64,000 bases of DNA from Smallanthus sonchifolius (Eukaryota; Streptophyta; Magnoliopsida; Asterales; Asteraceae): positions 26,028,001 through 26,092,000 of the forward strand of contig CM042035.1 of NCBI GenBank assembly GCA_023525975.1, given 5' to 3'. Made by a program: the position numbers and the translations under genes. Under the pieces are notes generated by a model. It saw only the letters and a program-made list of their open reading frames with translations. It ran no database searches and was not told the DNA's origin. The number at the start of each line of letters is the position of its first letter. The first letter of the stretch is position 1. Below are positions 44,478 to 56,936 of this stretch, piece by piece.

Positions 44478-44863
44478 TTTTTTAATTTATTTTTTTTACT
44501 CTAAACAACGTCATCCGTTGATTATTATGCAAGCGGACGTGGGTGTAACGAGTTTTTGTCAAAAAACGGTCAACGTACGTAAAGACTCGGGCGCGCGGGT
44601 CCGTGTCGGGGAACGCCCGATCGCGGGAGACACACGTTTAGACGTCGAGTGGAACACGTGTGTCATCTTATACTAGTCAATTATTCTTACGCCTCGGGTG
44701 AGCGTGGGAATATGTTTTGTACAAGGAAGTATAAGAACTAAACGCTCGCCGGCGGGTGACGCACGTGTTGACGTAAGGCGGAACGCGCGCGCAAGAGGAG
44801 AATGCAAGTAAAAATGAGTCATGTGTGGAAGGGGATAAAGTAATAGAATGAAAGAATTATTTC

Positions 44864-44983
44864 GGTTGCGATCATACCAGCACTAAAGCACCGGATCCCA
44901 TCAGAACTCCGCAGTTAAGCGTGCTTGGGCGAGAGTAGTACTCGGATGGGTGACCCCCTGGGAAGTCCTCTTGTTGCAACCCC
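44864..44983 (+). rRNA. 5S rRNA: 5S rRNA copy 90 (type I)
   Basis: G108T and A80C at the first base of box C. Next start 506 bp on. Confidence 0.94.
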
Positions 44984-45369
44984 TTTTTTAATTTATTTTT
45001 TTTACTCTAAACAACGTCATCCGTTGATTATTATGCAAGCGGACGTGGGTGTAACGAGTTTTTGTCAAAAAACGGTCAACGTACGTAAAGACTCGGGCGC
45101 GCGGGTCCGTGTCGGGGAACGCCCGATCGCGGGAGACACACGTTTAGACGTCGAGTGGAACACGTGTGTCTTCTTATACTAGTCAATTATTCTTACGCCT
45201 CGGGTGAGCGTGGGAATATGTTTTGTACAAGGAAGTATAAGAACTAAACGCTCGCCGGCGGGTGACGCACGTGTTGACGTAAGGCGGAACGCGCGCGCAA
45301 GTGGAGAATGCAAGTAAAAATGAGTCATGTGTGGAAGGGGATAAAGTAATAGAATGAAAGAGTTATTTC

Positions 45370-45489
45370 GGTTGCGATCATACCAGCACTAAAGCACCGG
45401 ATCCCATCAGAACTTCGCAGTTAAGCGTGCTTGAGCGAGAGTAGTACTAGGATGGGTGACCCCCTGGGAAGTCCTCGTGTTGCAACCCC
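45370..45489 (+). rRNA. 5S rRNA: 5S rRNA copy 91 (type II)
   Basis: C46T and G65A. Next start 500 bp on; GAGTAATG appears in the following leader. Confidence 0.95.
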
Positions 45490-45869
45490 TTTTTTAATTT
45501 ATTTTTTTTTACTCTAAACAACGTCATCCGTTGATTATTATGCAAGTGGGCGTAACGAGTTTTTGTCAAAAAACGGTCAACGTACGTAAAGACTCGAGCG
45601 AGCGGGTCCGTGTCGGGAACACCCGATCGCGGGAGACACACGTTTAGACGTCGAGTGGAACACGTGTGTCATCTTATACTAGTCAATTATTCTTACGCCT
45701 CGGGTGAGCGTGGGAATATGTTTTGTACAAGGAAGTATAAGAACTAAACGCTCGCCGGCGGGTGACGCACGTGTTGACGTAAGGCGGAACGCGCGCGCAA
45801 GAGGAGAATGCAAGTAAAAATGAGTAATGTGTGGAAGGGGATAAAGTAATAGAATGAAAGAATTATTTC

Positions 45870-45989
45870 GGTTGCGATCATACCAGCACTAAAGCACCGG
45901 ATCCCATCAGAACTCCGCAGTTAAGCGTGCTTGGGCGAGAGTAGTACTAGGATGGGTGACCCCCTGGGAAGTCCTCTTGTTGCAACCCC
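45870..45989 (+). rRNA. 5S rRNA: 5S rRNA copy 92 (type I)
   Basis: G108T only. First gene of the 2012-bp blocks; its T8 is interrupted (TTTATTTT) and CGGCATCC follows. Next start 506 bp on. Confidence 0.96.
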
Positions 45990-46375
45990 TTTTTTAATTT
46001 ATTTATTTTACTCTAAACAACGGCATCCGTTGATTATTATGCAAGCGGACGTGGGTGTAACGAGTTTTTGTCAAAAAACGGTCAACGTACGTAAAGACTC
46101 GGGCGCGCGGGTCCGTGTCGGGGAACGCCCGATCGCGGGAGACACACGTTTAGACGTCGAGTGGAACACGTGTGTCTTCTTATACTAGTCAATTATTCTT
46201 ACGCCTCGGGTGAGCGTGGGAATATGTTTTGAACAAGGAAGTATGAGAACTAAACGCTCGCCGGCGGGTGACGCACGTGTTGACGTAAGGTGGAACGCGC
46301 GCGCAAGAGGAGAATGCAAGTAAAAATGAGTCATGTGTGGATGGGGATAAAGTAATAGAATGAAAGAGTTATTTC

Positions 46376-46495
46376 GGTTGCGATCATACCAGCACTAAAG
46401 CACCGGATCCCATCAGAACTTCGCAGTTAAGCGTGCTTGAGCGAGAGTAGTACTAGGATGGGTGACCCCCTGGGAAGTCCTCGTGTTGCAACCCC
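46376..46495 (+). rRNA. 5S rRNA: 5S rRNA copy 93 (type II)
   Basis: C46T and G65A; leader GGATGGGG. Next start 500 bp on with AAGGCTGAAC. Confidence 0.95.
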
Positions 46496-46875
46496 TTTTT
46501 TAATTTATTTTTTTTTACTCTAAACAACGTCATCCGTTGATTATTATGCAAGTGGGCGTAACGAGTTTTTGTCAAAAAACGGTCAACGTACGTAAAGACT
46601 CGAGCGAGCGGGTCCGTGTCGGGAACACCCGATCGCGGGAGACACACGTTTAGACGTCGAGTGGAACACGTGTGTCATCTTATACTAGTCAATTATTCTT
46701 ACGCCTCGGGTGAGCGTGGGAATATGTTTTGTACAAGGAAGTATAAGAACTAAACGCTCGCCGGCGGGTGACGCACGTGTTGACGTAAGGCTGAACGCGC
46801 GCGCAAGAGGAGAATGCAAGTAAAAATGAGTCATGTGTGGAAGGGGATAAAGTAATAGAATGAAAGAATTATTTC

Positions 46876-46995
46876 GGTTGCGATCATACCAGCACTAAAG
46901 CACCGGATCCCATCAGAACTCCGCAGTTAAGCGTGCTTGGGCGAGAGTAGTACTAGGATGGGTGACCCCCTGGGAAGTCCTCTTGTTGCAACCCC
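46876..46995 (+). rRNA. 5S rRNA: 5S rRNA copy 94 (type I)
   Basis: G108T only, T8 intact. Next start 506 bp on. Confidence 0.96.
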
Positions 46996-47381
46996 TTTTT
47001 TAATTTATTTTTTTTACTCTAAACAACGTCATCCGTTGATTATTATGCAAGCGGACGTGGGTGTAACGAGTTTTTGTCAAAAAACGGTCAACGTACGTAA
47101 AGACTCGGGCGCGCGGGTCCGTGTCGGGGAACGCCCGATCGCGGGAGACACACGTTTAGACGTCGAGTGGAACACGTGTGTCTTCTTATACTAGTCAATT
47201 ATTCTTACGCCTCGGGTGAGCGTGGGAATATGTTTTGTACAAGGAAGTATAAGAACTAAACGCTCGCCGGCGGGTGACGCACGTGTTGACGTAAGGCGGA
47301 ACGCGCGCGCAAGTGGAGAATGCAAGTAAAAATGAGTCATGTGTGGAAGGGGATAAAGTAATAGAATGAAAGAGTTATTTC

Positions 47382-47501
47382 GGTTGCGATCATACCAGCA
47401 CTAAAGCACCGGATCCCATCAGAACTTCGCAGTTAAGCGTGCTTGAGCGAGAGTAGTACTAGGATGGGTGACCCCCTGGGAAGTCCTCGTGTTGCAACCC
47501 C
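47382..47501 (+). rRNA. 5S rRNA: 5S rRNA copy 95 (type II)
   Basis: C46T and G65A. Next start 500 bp on with GAGTAATG. Confidence 0.95.
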
Positions 47502-47881
47502 TTTTTTAATTTATTTTTTTTTACTCTAAACAACGTCATCCGTTGATTATTATGCAAGTGGGCGTAACGAGTTTTTGTCAAAAAACGGTCAACGTACGTA
47601 AAGACTCGAGCGAGCGGGTCCGTGTCGGGAACACCCGATCGCGGGAGACACACGTTTAGACGTCGAGTGGAACACGTGTGTCATCTTATACTAGTCAATT
47701 ATTCTTACGCCTCGGGTGAGCGTGGGAATATGTTTTGTACAAGGAAGTATAAGAACTAAACGCTCGCCGGCGGGTGACGCACGTGTTGACGTAAGGCGGA
47801 ACGCGCGCGCAAGAGGAGAATGCAAGTAAAAATGAGTAATGTGTGGAAGGGGATAAAGTAATAGAATGAAAGAATTATTTC

Positions 47882-48001
47882 GGTTGCGATCATACCAGCA
47901 CTAAAGCACCGGATCCCATCAGAACTCCGCAGTTAAGCGTGCTTGGGCGAGAGTAGTACTAGGATGGGTGACCCCCTGGGAAGTCCTCTTGTTGCAACCC
48001 C
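47882..48001 (+). rRNA. 5S rRNA: 5S rRNA copy 96 (type I)
   Basis: G108T only; twin of copy 92 with TTTATTTT and CGGCATCC. Next start 506 bp on. Confidence 0.96.
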
Positions 48002-48387
48002 TTTTTTAATTTATTTATTTTACTCTAAACAACGGCATCCGTTGATTATTATGCAAGCGGACGTGGGTGTAACGAGTTTTTGTCAAAAAACGGTCAACGT
48101 ACGTAAAGACTCGGGCGCGCGGGTCCGTGTCGGGGAACGCCCGATCGCGGGAGACACACGTTTAGACGTCGAGTGGAACACGTGTGTCTTCTTATACTAG
48201 TCAATTATTCTTACGCCTCGGGTGAGCGTGGGAATATGTTTTGAACAAGGAAGTATGAGAACTAAACGCTCGCCGGCGGGTGACGCACGTGTTGACGTAA
48301 GGTGGAACGCGCGCGCAAGAGGAGAATGCAAGTAAAAATGAGTCATGTGTGGATGGGGATAAAGTAATAGAATGAAAGAGTTATTTC

Positions 48388-48507
48388 GGTTGCGATCATA
48401 CCAGCACTAAAGCACCGGATCCCATCAGAACTTCGCAGTTAAGCGTGCTTGAGCGAGAGTAGTACTAGGATGGGTGACCCCCTGGGAAGTCCTCGTGTTG
48501 CAACCCC
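48388..48507 (+). rRNA. 5S rRNA: 5S rRNA copy 97 (type II)
   Basis: C46T and G65A; twin of copy 93. Next start 500 bp on. Confidence 0.95.
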
Positions 48508-48887
48508 TTTTTTAATTTATTTTTTTTTACTCTAAACAACGTCATCCGTTGATTATTATGCAAGTGGGCGTAACGAGTTTTTGTCAAAAAACGGTCAACG
48601 TACGTAAAGACTCGAGCGAGCGGGTCCGTGTCGGGAACACCCGATCGCGGGAGACACACGTTTAGACGTCGAGTGGAACACGTGTGTCATCTTATACTAG
48701 TCAATTATTCTTACGCCTCGGGTGAGCGTGGGAATATGTTTTGTACAAGGAAGTATAAGAACTAAACGCTCGCCGGCGGGTGACGCACGTGTTGACGTAA
48801 GGCTGAACGCGCGCGCAAGAGGAGAATGCAAGTAAAAATGAGTCATGTGTGGAAGGGGATAAAGTAATAGAATGAAAGAATTATTTC

Positions 48888-49007
48888 GGTTGCGATCATA
48901 CCAGCACTAAAGCACCGGATCCCATCAGAACTCCGCAGTTAAGCGTGCTTGGGCGAGAGTAGTACTAGGATGGGTGACCCCCTGGGAAGTCCTCTTGTTG
49001 CAACCCC
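48888..49007 (+). rRNA. 5S rRNA: 5S rRNA copy 98 (type I)
   Basis: G108T only. The spacer has TCATC where twin copy 94 has TCTTC. Next start 506 bp on. Confidence 0.96.
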
Positions 49008-49393
49008 TTTTTTAATTTATTTTTTTTACTCTAAACAACGTCATCCGTTGATTATTATGCAAGCGGACGTGGGTGTAACGAGTTTTTGTCAAAAAACGGT
49101 CAACGTACGTAAAGACTCGGGCGCGCGGGTCCGTGTCGGGGAACGCCCGATCGCGGGAGACACACGTTTAGACGTCGAGTGGAACACGTGTGTCATCTTA
49201 TACTAGTCAATTATTCTTACGCCTCGGGTGAGCGTGGGAATATGTTTTGTACAAGGAAGTATAAGAACTAAACGCTCGCCGGCGGGTGACGCACGTGTTG
49301 ACGTAAGGCGGAACGCGCGCGCAAGAGGAGAATGCAAGTAAAAATGAGTCATGTGTGGAAGGGGATAAAGTAATAGAATGAAAGAGTTATTTC

Positions 49394-49513
49394 GGTTGCG
49401 ATCATACCAGCACTAAAGCACCGGATCCCATCAGAACTTCGCAGTTAAGCGTGCTTGAGCGAGAGTAGTACTAGGATGGGTGACCCCCTGGGAAGTCCTC
49501 GTGTTGCAACCCC
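49394..49513 (+). rRNA. 5S rRNA: 5S rRNA copy 99 (type II)
   Basis: C46T and G65A; twin of copy 95. Next start 500 bp on. Confidence 0.95.
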
Positions 49514-49893
49514 TTTTTTAATTTATTTTTTTTTACTCTAAACAACGTCATCCGTTGATTATTATGCAAGTGGGCGTAACGAGTTTTTGTCAAAAAACGG
49601 TCAACGTACGTAAAGACTCGAGCGAGCGGGTCCGTGTCGGGAACACCCGATCGCGGGAGACACACGTTTAGACGTCGAGTGGAACACGTGTGTCATCTTA
49701 TACTAGTCAATTATTCTTACGCCTCGGGTGAGCGTGGGAATATGTTTTGTACAAGGAAGTATAAGAACTAAACGCTCGCCGGCGGGTGACGCACGTGTTG
49801 ACGTAAGGCGGAACGCGCGCGCAAGAGGAGAATGCAAGTAAAAATGAGTAATGTGTGGAAGGGGATAAAGTAATAGAATGAAAGAATTATTTC

Positions 49894-50013
49894 GGTTGCG
49901 ATCATACCAGCACTAAAGCACCGGATCCCATCAGAACTCCGCAGTTAAGCGTGCTTGGGCGAGAGTAGTACTAGGATGGGTGACCCCCTGGGAAGTCCTC
50001 TTGTTGCAACCCC
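49894..50013 (+). rRNA. 5S rRNA: 5S rRNA copy 100 (type I)
   Basis: G108T only; third TTTATTTT/CGGCATCC unit of the series. Next start 506 bp on. Confidence 0.96.
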
Positions 50014-50399
50014 TTTTTTAATTTATTTATTTTACTCTAAACAACGGCATCCGTTGATTATTATGCAAGCGGACGTGGGTGTAACGAGTTTTTGTCAAAA
50101 AACGGTCAACGTACGTAAAGACTCGGGCGCGCGGGTCCGTGTCGGGGAACGCCCGATCGCGGGAGACACACGTTTAGACGTCGAGTGGAACACGTGTGTC
50201 TTCTTATACTAGTCAATTATTCTTACGCCTCGGGTGAGCGTGGGAATATGTTTTGAACAAGGAAGTATGAGAACTAAACGCTCGCCGGCGGGTGACGCAC
50301 GTGTTGACGTAAGGTGGAACGCGCGCGCAAGAGGAGAATGCAAGTAAAAATGAGTCATGTGTGGATGGGGATAAAGTAATAGAATGAAAGAGTTATTTC

Positions 50400-50519
50400 G
50401 GTTGCGATCATACCAGCACTAAAGCACCGGATCCCATCAGAACTTCGCAGTTAAGCGTGCTTGAGCGAGAGTAGTACTAGGATGGGTGACCCCCTGGGAA
50501 GTCCTCGTGTTGCAACCCC
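50400..50519 (+). rRNA. 5S rRNA: 5S rRNA copy 101 (type II)
   Basis: C46T and G65A; twin of copies 93 and 97. Next start 500 bp on. Confidence 0.95.
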
Positions 50520-50899
50520 TTTTTTAATTTATTTTTTTTTACTCTAAACAACGTCATCCGTTGATTATTATGCAAGTGGGCGTAACGAGTTTTTGTCAAA
50601 AAACGGTCAACGTACGTAAAGACTCGAGCGAGCGGGTCCGTGTCGGGAACACCCGATCGCGGGAGACACACGTTTAGACGTCGAGTGGAACACGTGTGTC
50701 ATCTTATACTAGTCAATTATTCTTACGCCTCGGGTGAGCGTGGGAATATGTTTTGTACAAGGAAGTATAAGAACTAAACGCTCGCCGGCGGGTGACGCAC
50801 GTGTTGACGTAAGGCTGAACGCGCGCGCAAGAGGAGAATGCAAGTAAAAATGAGTCATGTGTGGAAGGGGATAAAGTAATAGAATGAAAGAATTATTTC

Positions 50900-51019
50900 G
50901 GTTGCGATCATACCAGCACTAAAGCACCGGATCCCATCAGAACTCCGCAGTTAAGCGTGCTTGGGCGAGAGTAGTACTAGGATGGGTGACCCCCTGGGAA
51001 GTCCTCTTGTTGCAACCCC
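50900..51019 (+). rRNA. 5S rRNA: 5S rRNA copy 102 (type I)
   Basis: G108T only. The 2012-bp pattern ends here. Next start 506 bp on. Confidence 0.96.
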
Positions 51020-51405
51020 TTTTTTAATTTATTTTTTTTACTCTAAACAACGTCATCCGTTGATTATTATGCAAGCGGACGTGGGTGTAACGAGTTTTTG
51101 TCAAAAAACGGTCAACGTACGTAAAGACTCGGGCGCGCGGGTCCGTGTCGGGGAACGCCCGATCGCGGGAGACACACGTTTAGACGTCGAGTGGAACACG
51201 TGTGTCATCTTATACTAGTCAATTATTCTTACGCCTCGGGTGAGCGTGGGAATATGTTTTGTACAAGGAAGTATAAGAACTAAACGCTCGCCGGCGGGTG
51301 ACGCACGTGTTGACGTAAGGCGGAACGCGCGCGCAAGAGGAGAATGCAAGTAAAAATGAGTCATGTGTGGAAGGGGATAAAGTAATAGAATGAAAGAATT
51401 ATTTC

Positions 51406-51525
51406 GGTTGCGATCATACCAGCACTAAAGCACCGGATCCCATCAGAACTCCGCAGTTAAGCGTGCTTGGGCGAAAGTAGTACTAGGATGGGTGACCCCC
51501 TGGGAAGTCCTCGTGTTGCAACCCC
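51406..51525 (+). rRNA. 5S rRNA: 5S rRNA copy 103 (type IV)
   Basis: G70A only. Opens the second I/IV dimer stretch. Next start 499 bp on. Confidence 0.95.
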
Positions 51526-51904
51526 TTTTTTAATTTATTTTTTTTACTCTAAACAACGTCATCCGTTGATTATTATGCAAGTGGGCGTAACGAGTTTTTG
51601 TCAAAAAACGGTCAACGTACGTAAAGACTCGAGCGAGCGGGTCCGTGTCGGGAACACCCGATCGCGGGAGACACACGTTTAGACGTCGAGTGGAACACGT
51701 GTGTCATCTTATACTAGTCAATTATTCTTACGCCTCGGGTGAGCGTGGGAATATGTTTTGTACAAGGAAGTATAAGAACTAAACGCTCGCCGGCGGGTGA
51801 CGCACGTGTTGACGTAAGGCGGAACGCGCGCGCAAGAGGAGAATGCAAGTAAAAATGAGTCATGTGTGGAAGGGGATAAAGTAATAGAATGAAAGAATTA
51901 TTTC

Positions 51905-52024
51905 GGTTGCGATCATACCAGCACTAAAGCACCGGATCCCATCAGAACTCCGCAGTTAAGCGTGCTTGGGCGAGAGTAGTACTAGGATGGGTGACCCCCT
52001 GGGAAGTCCTCTTGTTGCAACCCC
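51905..52024 (+). rRNA. 5S rRNA: 5S rRNA copy 104 (type I)
   Basis: G108T only. Next start 504 bp on: a long unit that lost one CG from the CG run near 52331. Confidence 0.96.
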
Positions 52025-52408
52025 TTTTTTAATTTATTTTTTTTACTCTAAACAACGTCATCCGTTGATTATTATGCAAGCGGACGTGGGTGTAACGAGT
52101 TTTTGTCAAAAAACGGTCAACGTACGTAAAGACTCGGGCGCGCGGGTCCGTGTCGGGGAACGCCCGATCGCGGGAGACACACGTTTAGACGTCGAGTGGA
52201 ACACGTGTGTCATCTTATACTAGTCAATTATTCTTACGCCTCGGGTGAGCGTGGGAATATGTTTTGTACAAGGAAGTATAAGAACTAAACGCTCGCCGGC
52301 GGGTGACGCACGTGTTGACGTAAGGCGGAACGCGCGCAAGAGGAGAATGCAAGTAAAAATGAGTCATGTGTGGAAGGGGATAAAGTAATAGAATGAAAGA
52401 ATTATTTC

Positions 52409-52528
52409 GGTTGCGATCATACCAGCACTAAAGCACCGGATCCCATCAGAACTCCGCAGTTAAGCGTGCTTGGGCGAAAGTAGTACTAGGATGGGTGACC
52501 CCCTGGGAAGTCCTCGTGTTGCAACCCC
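52409..52528 (+). rRNA. 5S rRNA: 5S rRNA copy 105 (type IV)
   Basis: G70A only. Next start 499 bp on. Confidence 0.95.
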
Positions 52529-52907
52529 TTTTTTAATTTATTTTTTTTACTCTAAACAACGTCATCCGTTGATTATTATGCAAGTGGGCGTAACGAGTTT
52601 TTGTCAAAAAACGGTCAACGTACGTAAAGACTCGAGCGAGCGGGTCCGTGTCGGGAACACCCGATCGCGGGAGACACACGTTTAGACGTCGAGTGGAACA
52701 CGTGTGTCATCTTATACTAGTCAATTATTCTTACGCCTCGGGTGAGCGTGGGAATATGTTTTGTACAAGGAAGTATAAGAACTAAACGCTCGCCGGCGGG
52801 TGACGCACGTGTTGACGTAAGGCGGAACGCGCGCGCAAGAGGAGAATGCAAGTAAAAATGAGTCATGTGTGGAAGGGGATAAAGTAATAGAATGAAAGAA
52901 TTATTTC

Positions 52908-53027
52908 GGTTGCGATCATACCAGCACTAAAGCACCGGATCCCATCAGAACTCCGCAGTTAAGCGTGCTTGGGCGAGAGTAGTACTAGGATGGGTGACCC
53001 CCTGGGAAGTCCTCTTGTTGCAACCCC
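52908..53027 (+). rRNA. 5S rRNA: 5S rRNA copy 106 (type I)
   Basis: G108T only. Next start 506 bp on. Confidence 0.96.
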
Positions 53028-53413
53028 TTTTTTAATTTATTTTTTTTACTCTAAACAACGTCATCCGTTGATTATTATGCAAGCGGACGTGGGTGTAACG
53101 AGTTTTTGTCAAAAAACGGTCAACGTACGTAAAGACTCGGGCGCGCGGGTCCGTGTCGGGGAACGCCCGATCGCGGGAGACACACGTTTAGACGTCGAGT
53201 GGAACACGTGTGTCATCTTATACTAGTCAATTATTCTTACGCCTCGGGTGAGCGTGGGAATATGTTTTGTACAAGGAAGTATAAGAACTAAACGCTCGCC
53301 GGCGGGTGACGCACGTGTTGACGTAAGGCGGAACGCGCGCGCAAGAGGAGAATGCAAGTAAAAATGAGTCATGTGTGGAAGGGGATAAAGTAATAGAATG
53401 AAAGAATTATTTC

Positions 53414-53533
53414 GGTTGCGATCATACCAGCACTAAAGCACCGGATCCCATCAGAACTCCGCAGTTAAGCGTGCTTGGGCGAAAGTAGTACTAGGATGGG
53501 TGACCCCCTGGGAAGTCCTCGTGTTGCAACCCC
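53414..53533 (+). rRNA. 5S rRNA: 5S rRNA copy 107 (type IV)
   Basis: G70A only; last type IV gene in the window. Next start 499 bp on. Confidence 0.95.
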
Positions 53534-53912
53534 TTTTTTAATTTATTTTTTTTACTCTAAACAACGTCATCCGTTGATTATTATGCAAGTGGGCGTAACG
53601 AGTTTTTGTCAAAAAACGGTCAACGTACGTAAAGACTCGAGCGAGCGGGTCCGTGTCGGGAACACCCGATCGCGGGAGACACACGTTTAGACGTCGAGTG
53701 GAACACGTGTGTCATCTTATACTAGTCAATTATTCTTACGCCTCGGGTGAGCGTGGGAATATGTTTTGTACAAGGAAGTATAAGAACTAAACGCTCGCCG
53801 GCGGGTGACGCACGTGTTGACGTAAGGCGGAACGCGCGCGCAAGAGGAGAATGCAAGTAAAAATGAGTCATGTGTGGAAGGGGATAAAGTAATAGAATGA
53901 AAGAATTATTTC

Positions 53913-54032
53913 GGTTGCGATCATACCAGCACTAAAGCACCGGATCCCATCAGAACTCCGCAGTTAAGCGTGCTTGGGCGAGAGTAGTACTAGGATGGGT
54001 GACCCCCTGGGAAGTCCTCTTGTTGCAACCCC
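53913..54032 (+). rRNA. 5S rRNA: 5S rRNA copy 108 (type I)
   Basis: G108T only. Next start 506 bp on. Confidence 0.96.
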
Positions 54033-54418
54033 TTTTTTAATTTATTTTTTTTACTCTAAACAACGTCATCCGTTGATTATTATGCAAGCGGACGTGGGTG
54101 TAACGAGTTTTTGTCAAAAAACGGTCAACGTACGTAAAGACTCGGGCGCGCGGGTCCGTGTCGGGGAACGCCCGATCGCGGGAGACACACGTTTAGACGT
54201 CGAGTGGAACACGTGTGTCATCTTATACTAGTCAATTATTCTTACGCCTCGGGTGAGCGTGGGAATATGTTTTGTACAAGGAAGTATAAGAACTAAACGC
54301 TCGCCGGCGGGTGACGCACGTGTTGACGTAAGGCGGAACGCGCGCGCAAGAGGAGAATGCAAGTAAAAATGAGTCATGTGTGGAAGGGGATAAAGTAATA
54401 GAATGAAAGAATTATTTC

Positions 54419-54538
54419 GGTTGCGATCATACCAGCACTAAAGCACCGGATCCCATCAGAACTCCGCAGTTAAGCGTGCTTGGGCGAGAGTAGTACTAGG
54501 ATGGGTGACCCCCTGGGAAGTCCTCTTGTTGCAACCCC
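54419..54538 (+). rRNA. 5S rRNA: 5S rRNA copy 109 (type I)
   Basis: G108T only, directly after another type I gene. Next start 506 bp on. Confidence 0.96.
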
Positions 54539-54924
54539 TTTTTTAATTTATTTTTTTTACTCTAAACAACGTCATCCGTTGATTATTATGCAAGCGGACG
54601 TGGGTGTAACGAGTTTTTGTCAAAAAACGGTCAACGTACGTAAAGACTCGGGCGCGCGGGTCCGTGTCGGGGAACGCCCGATCGCGGGAGACACACGTTT
54701 AGACGTCGAGTGGAACACGTGTGTCTTCTTATACTAGTCAATTATTCTTACGCCTCGGGTGAGCGTGGGAATATGTTTTGTACAAGGAAGTATAAGAACT
54801 AAACGCTCGCCGGCGGGTGACGCACGTGTTGACGTAAGGTGGAACGCGCGCGCAAGTGGAGAATGCAAGTAAAAATGAGTCATGTGTGGAAGGGGATAAA
54901 GTAATAGAATGAAAGAGTTATTTC

Positions 54925-55044
54925 GGTTGCGATCATACCAGCACTAAAGCACCGGATCCCATCAGAACTTCGCAGTTAAGCGTGCTTGAGCGAGAGTAGT
55001 ACTAGGATGGGTGACCCCCTGGGAAGTCCTCGTGTTGCAACCCC
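54925..55044 (+). rRNA. 5S rRNA: 5S rRNA copy 110 (type II)
   Basis: C46T and G65A. Spacer has CTCGGTCGCG, shared with copies 120 and 123. Next start 500 bp on. Confidence 0.95.
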
Positions 55045-55424
55045 TTTTTTAATTTATTTTTTTTTACTCTAAACAACGTCATCCGTTGATTATTATGCAA
55101 GTGGGCGTAACGAGTTTTTGTCAAAAAACGGTCAACGTACGTAAAGACTCGGTCGCGCGGGTCCGTGTCGGGAACACCCGATCGCGGGAGACACACGTTT
55201 AGACGTCGAGTGGAACACGTGTGTCATCTTATACTAGTCAATTATTCTTACGCCTCGGGTGAGCGTGGGAATATGTTTTGTACAAGGAAGTATAAGAACT
55301 AAACGCTCGCCGGCGGGTGACGCACGTGTTGACGTAAGGCGGAACGCGCGCGCAAGAGGAGAATGCAAGTAAAAATGAGTCATGTGTGGAAGGGGATAAA
55401 GTAATAGAATGAAAGAATTATTTC

Positions 55425-55544
55425 GGTTGCGATCATACCAGCACTAAAGCACCGGATCCCATCAGAACTCCGCAGTTAAGCGTGCTTGGGCGAGAGTAGT
55501 ACTAGGATGGGTGACCCCCTGGGAAGTCCTCTTGTTGCAACCCC
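55425..55544 (+). rRNA. 5S rRNA: 5S rRNA copy 111 (type I)
   Basis: G108T only; TTTATTTT and CGGCATCC follow. Next start 506 bp on; CGCGCACGCAAG breaks the CG run. Confidence 0.96.
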
Positions 55545-55930
55545 TTTTTTAATTTATTTATTTTACTCTAAACAACGGCATCCGTTGATTATTATGCAAG
55601 CGGACGTGGGTGTAACGAGTTTTTGTCAAAAAACGGTCAACGTACGTAAAGACTCGGGCGCGCGGGTCCGTGTCGGGGAACGCCCGATCGCGGGAGACAC
55701 ACGTTTAGACGTCGAGTGGAACACGTGTGTCTTCTTATACTAGTCAATTATTCTTACGCCTCGGGTGAGCGTGGGAATATGTTTTGAACAAGGAAGTATA
55801 AGAACTAAACGCTCGCCGGCGGGTGACGCACGTGTTGACGTAAGGTGGAACGCGCACGCAAGTGGAGAATGCAAGTAAAAATGAGTCATGTGTGGAAGGG
55901 GATAAAGTAATAGAATGAAAGAGTTATTTC

Positions 55931-56050
55931 GGTTGCGATCATACCAGCACTAAAACACCGGATCCCATCAGAACTTCGCAGTTAAGCGTGCTTGAGCGAG
56001 AGTAGTACTAGGATGGGTGACCCCCTGGGAAGTCCTCGTGTTGCAACCCC
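55931..56050 (+). rRNA. 5S rRNA: 5S rRNA copy 112 (type II)
   Basis: C46T, G65A and G25A, the mark of the right-end repeats. Next start 500 bp on with GAGTAATG. Confidence 0.95.
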
Positions 56051-56430
56051 TTTTTTAATTTATTTTTTTTTACTCTAAACAACGTCATCCGTTGATTATT
56101 ATGCAAGTGGGCGTAACGAGTTTTTGTCAAAAAACGGTCAACGTACGTAAAGACTCGAGCGAGCGGGTCCGTGTCGGGAACACCCGATCGCGGGAGACAC
56201 ACGTTTAGACGTCGAGTGGAACACGTGTGTCATCTTATACTAGTCAATTATTCTTACGCCTCGGGTGAGCGTGGGAATATGTTTTGTACAAGGAAGTATA
56301 AGAACTAAACGCTCGCCGGCGGGTGACGCACGTGTTGACGTAAGGCGGAACGCGCGCGCAAGAGGAGAATGCAAGTAAAAATGAGTAATGTGTGGAAGGG
56401 GATAAAGTAATAGAATGAAAGAATTATTTC

Positions 56431-56550
56431 GGTTGCGATCATACCAGCACTAAAGCACCGGATCCCATCAGAACTCCGCAGTTAAGCGTGCTTGGGCGAG
56501 AGTAGTACTAGGATGGGTGACCCCCTGGGAAGTCCTCTTGTTGCAACCCC
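56431..56550 (+). rRNA. 5S rRNA: 5S rRNA copy 113 (type I)
   Basis: G108T only; TTTATTTT and CGGCATCC follow. Next start 506 bp on. Confidence 0.96.
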
Positions 56551-56936
56551 TTTTTTAATTTATTTATTTTACTCTAAACAACGGCATCCGTTGATTATTA
56601 TGCAAGCGGACGTGGGTGTAACGAGTTTTTGTCAAAAAACGGTCAACGTACGTAAAGACTCGGGCGCGCGGGTCCGTGTCGGGGAACGCCCGATCGCGGG
56701 AGACACACGTTTAGACGTCGAGTGGAACACGTGTGTCTTCTTATACTAGTCAATTATTCTTACGCCTCGGGTGAGCGTGGGAATATGTTTTGAACAAGGA
56801 AGTATAAGAACTAAACGCTCGCCGGCGGGTGACGCACGTGTTGACGTAAGGTGGAACGCGCACGCAAGAGGAGAATGCAAGTAAAAATGAGTCATGTGTG
56901 GAAGGGGATAAAGTAATAGAATGAAAGAGTTATTTC

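Larger units (their letters stand above)
45870..51019 (+). repeat. Four-unit repeats, 2012-bp period
   Basis: 45870-47881 and 47882-49893 are full copies; a third starts at 49894 and fades after 51019. Markers are GAGTAATG for GAGTCATG before the lead gene, TTTATTTT for T8, CGGCATCC for CGTCATCC, AAGTATGAG and AAGGCTGAAC. Confidence 0.85.
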
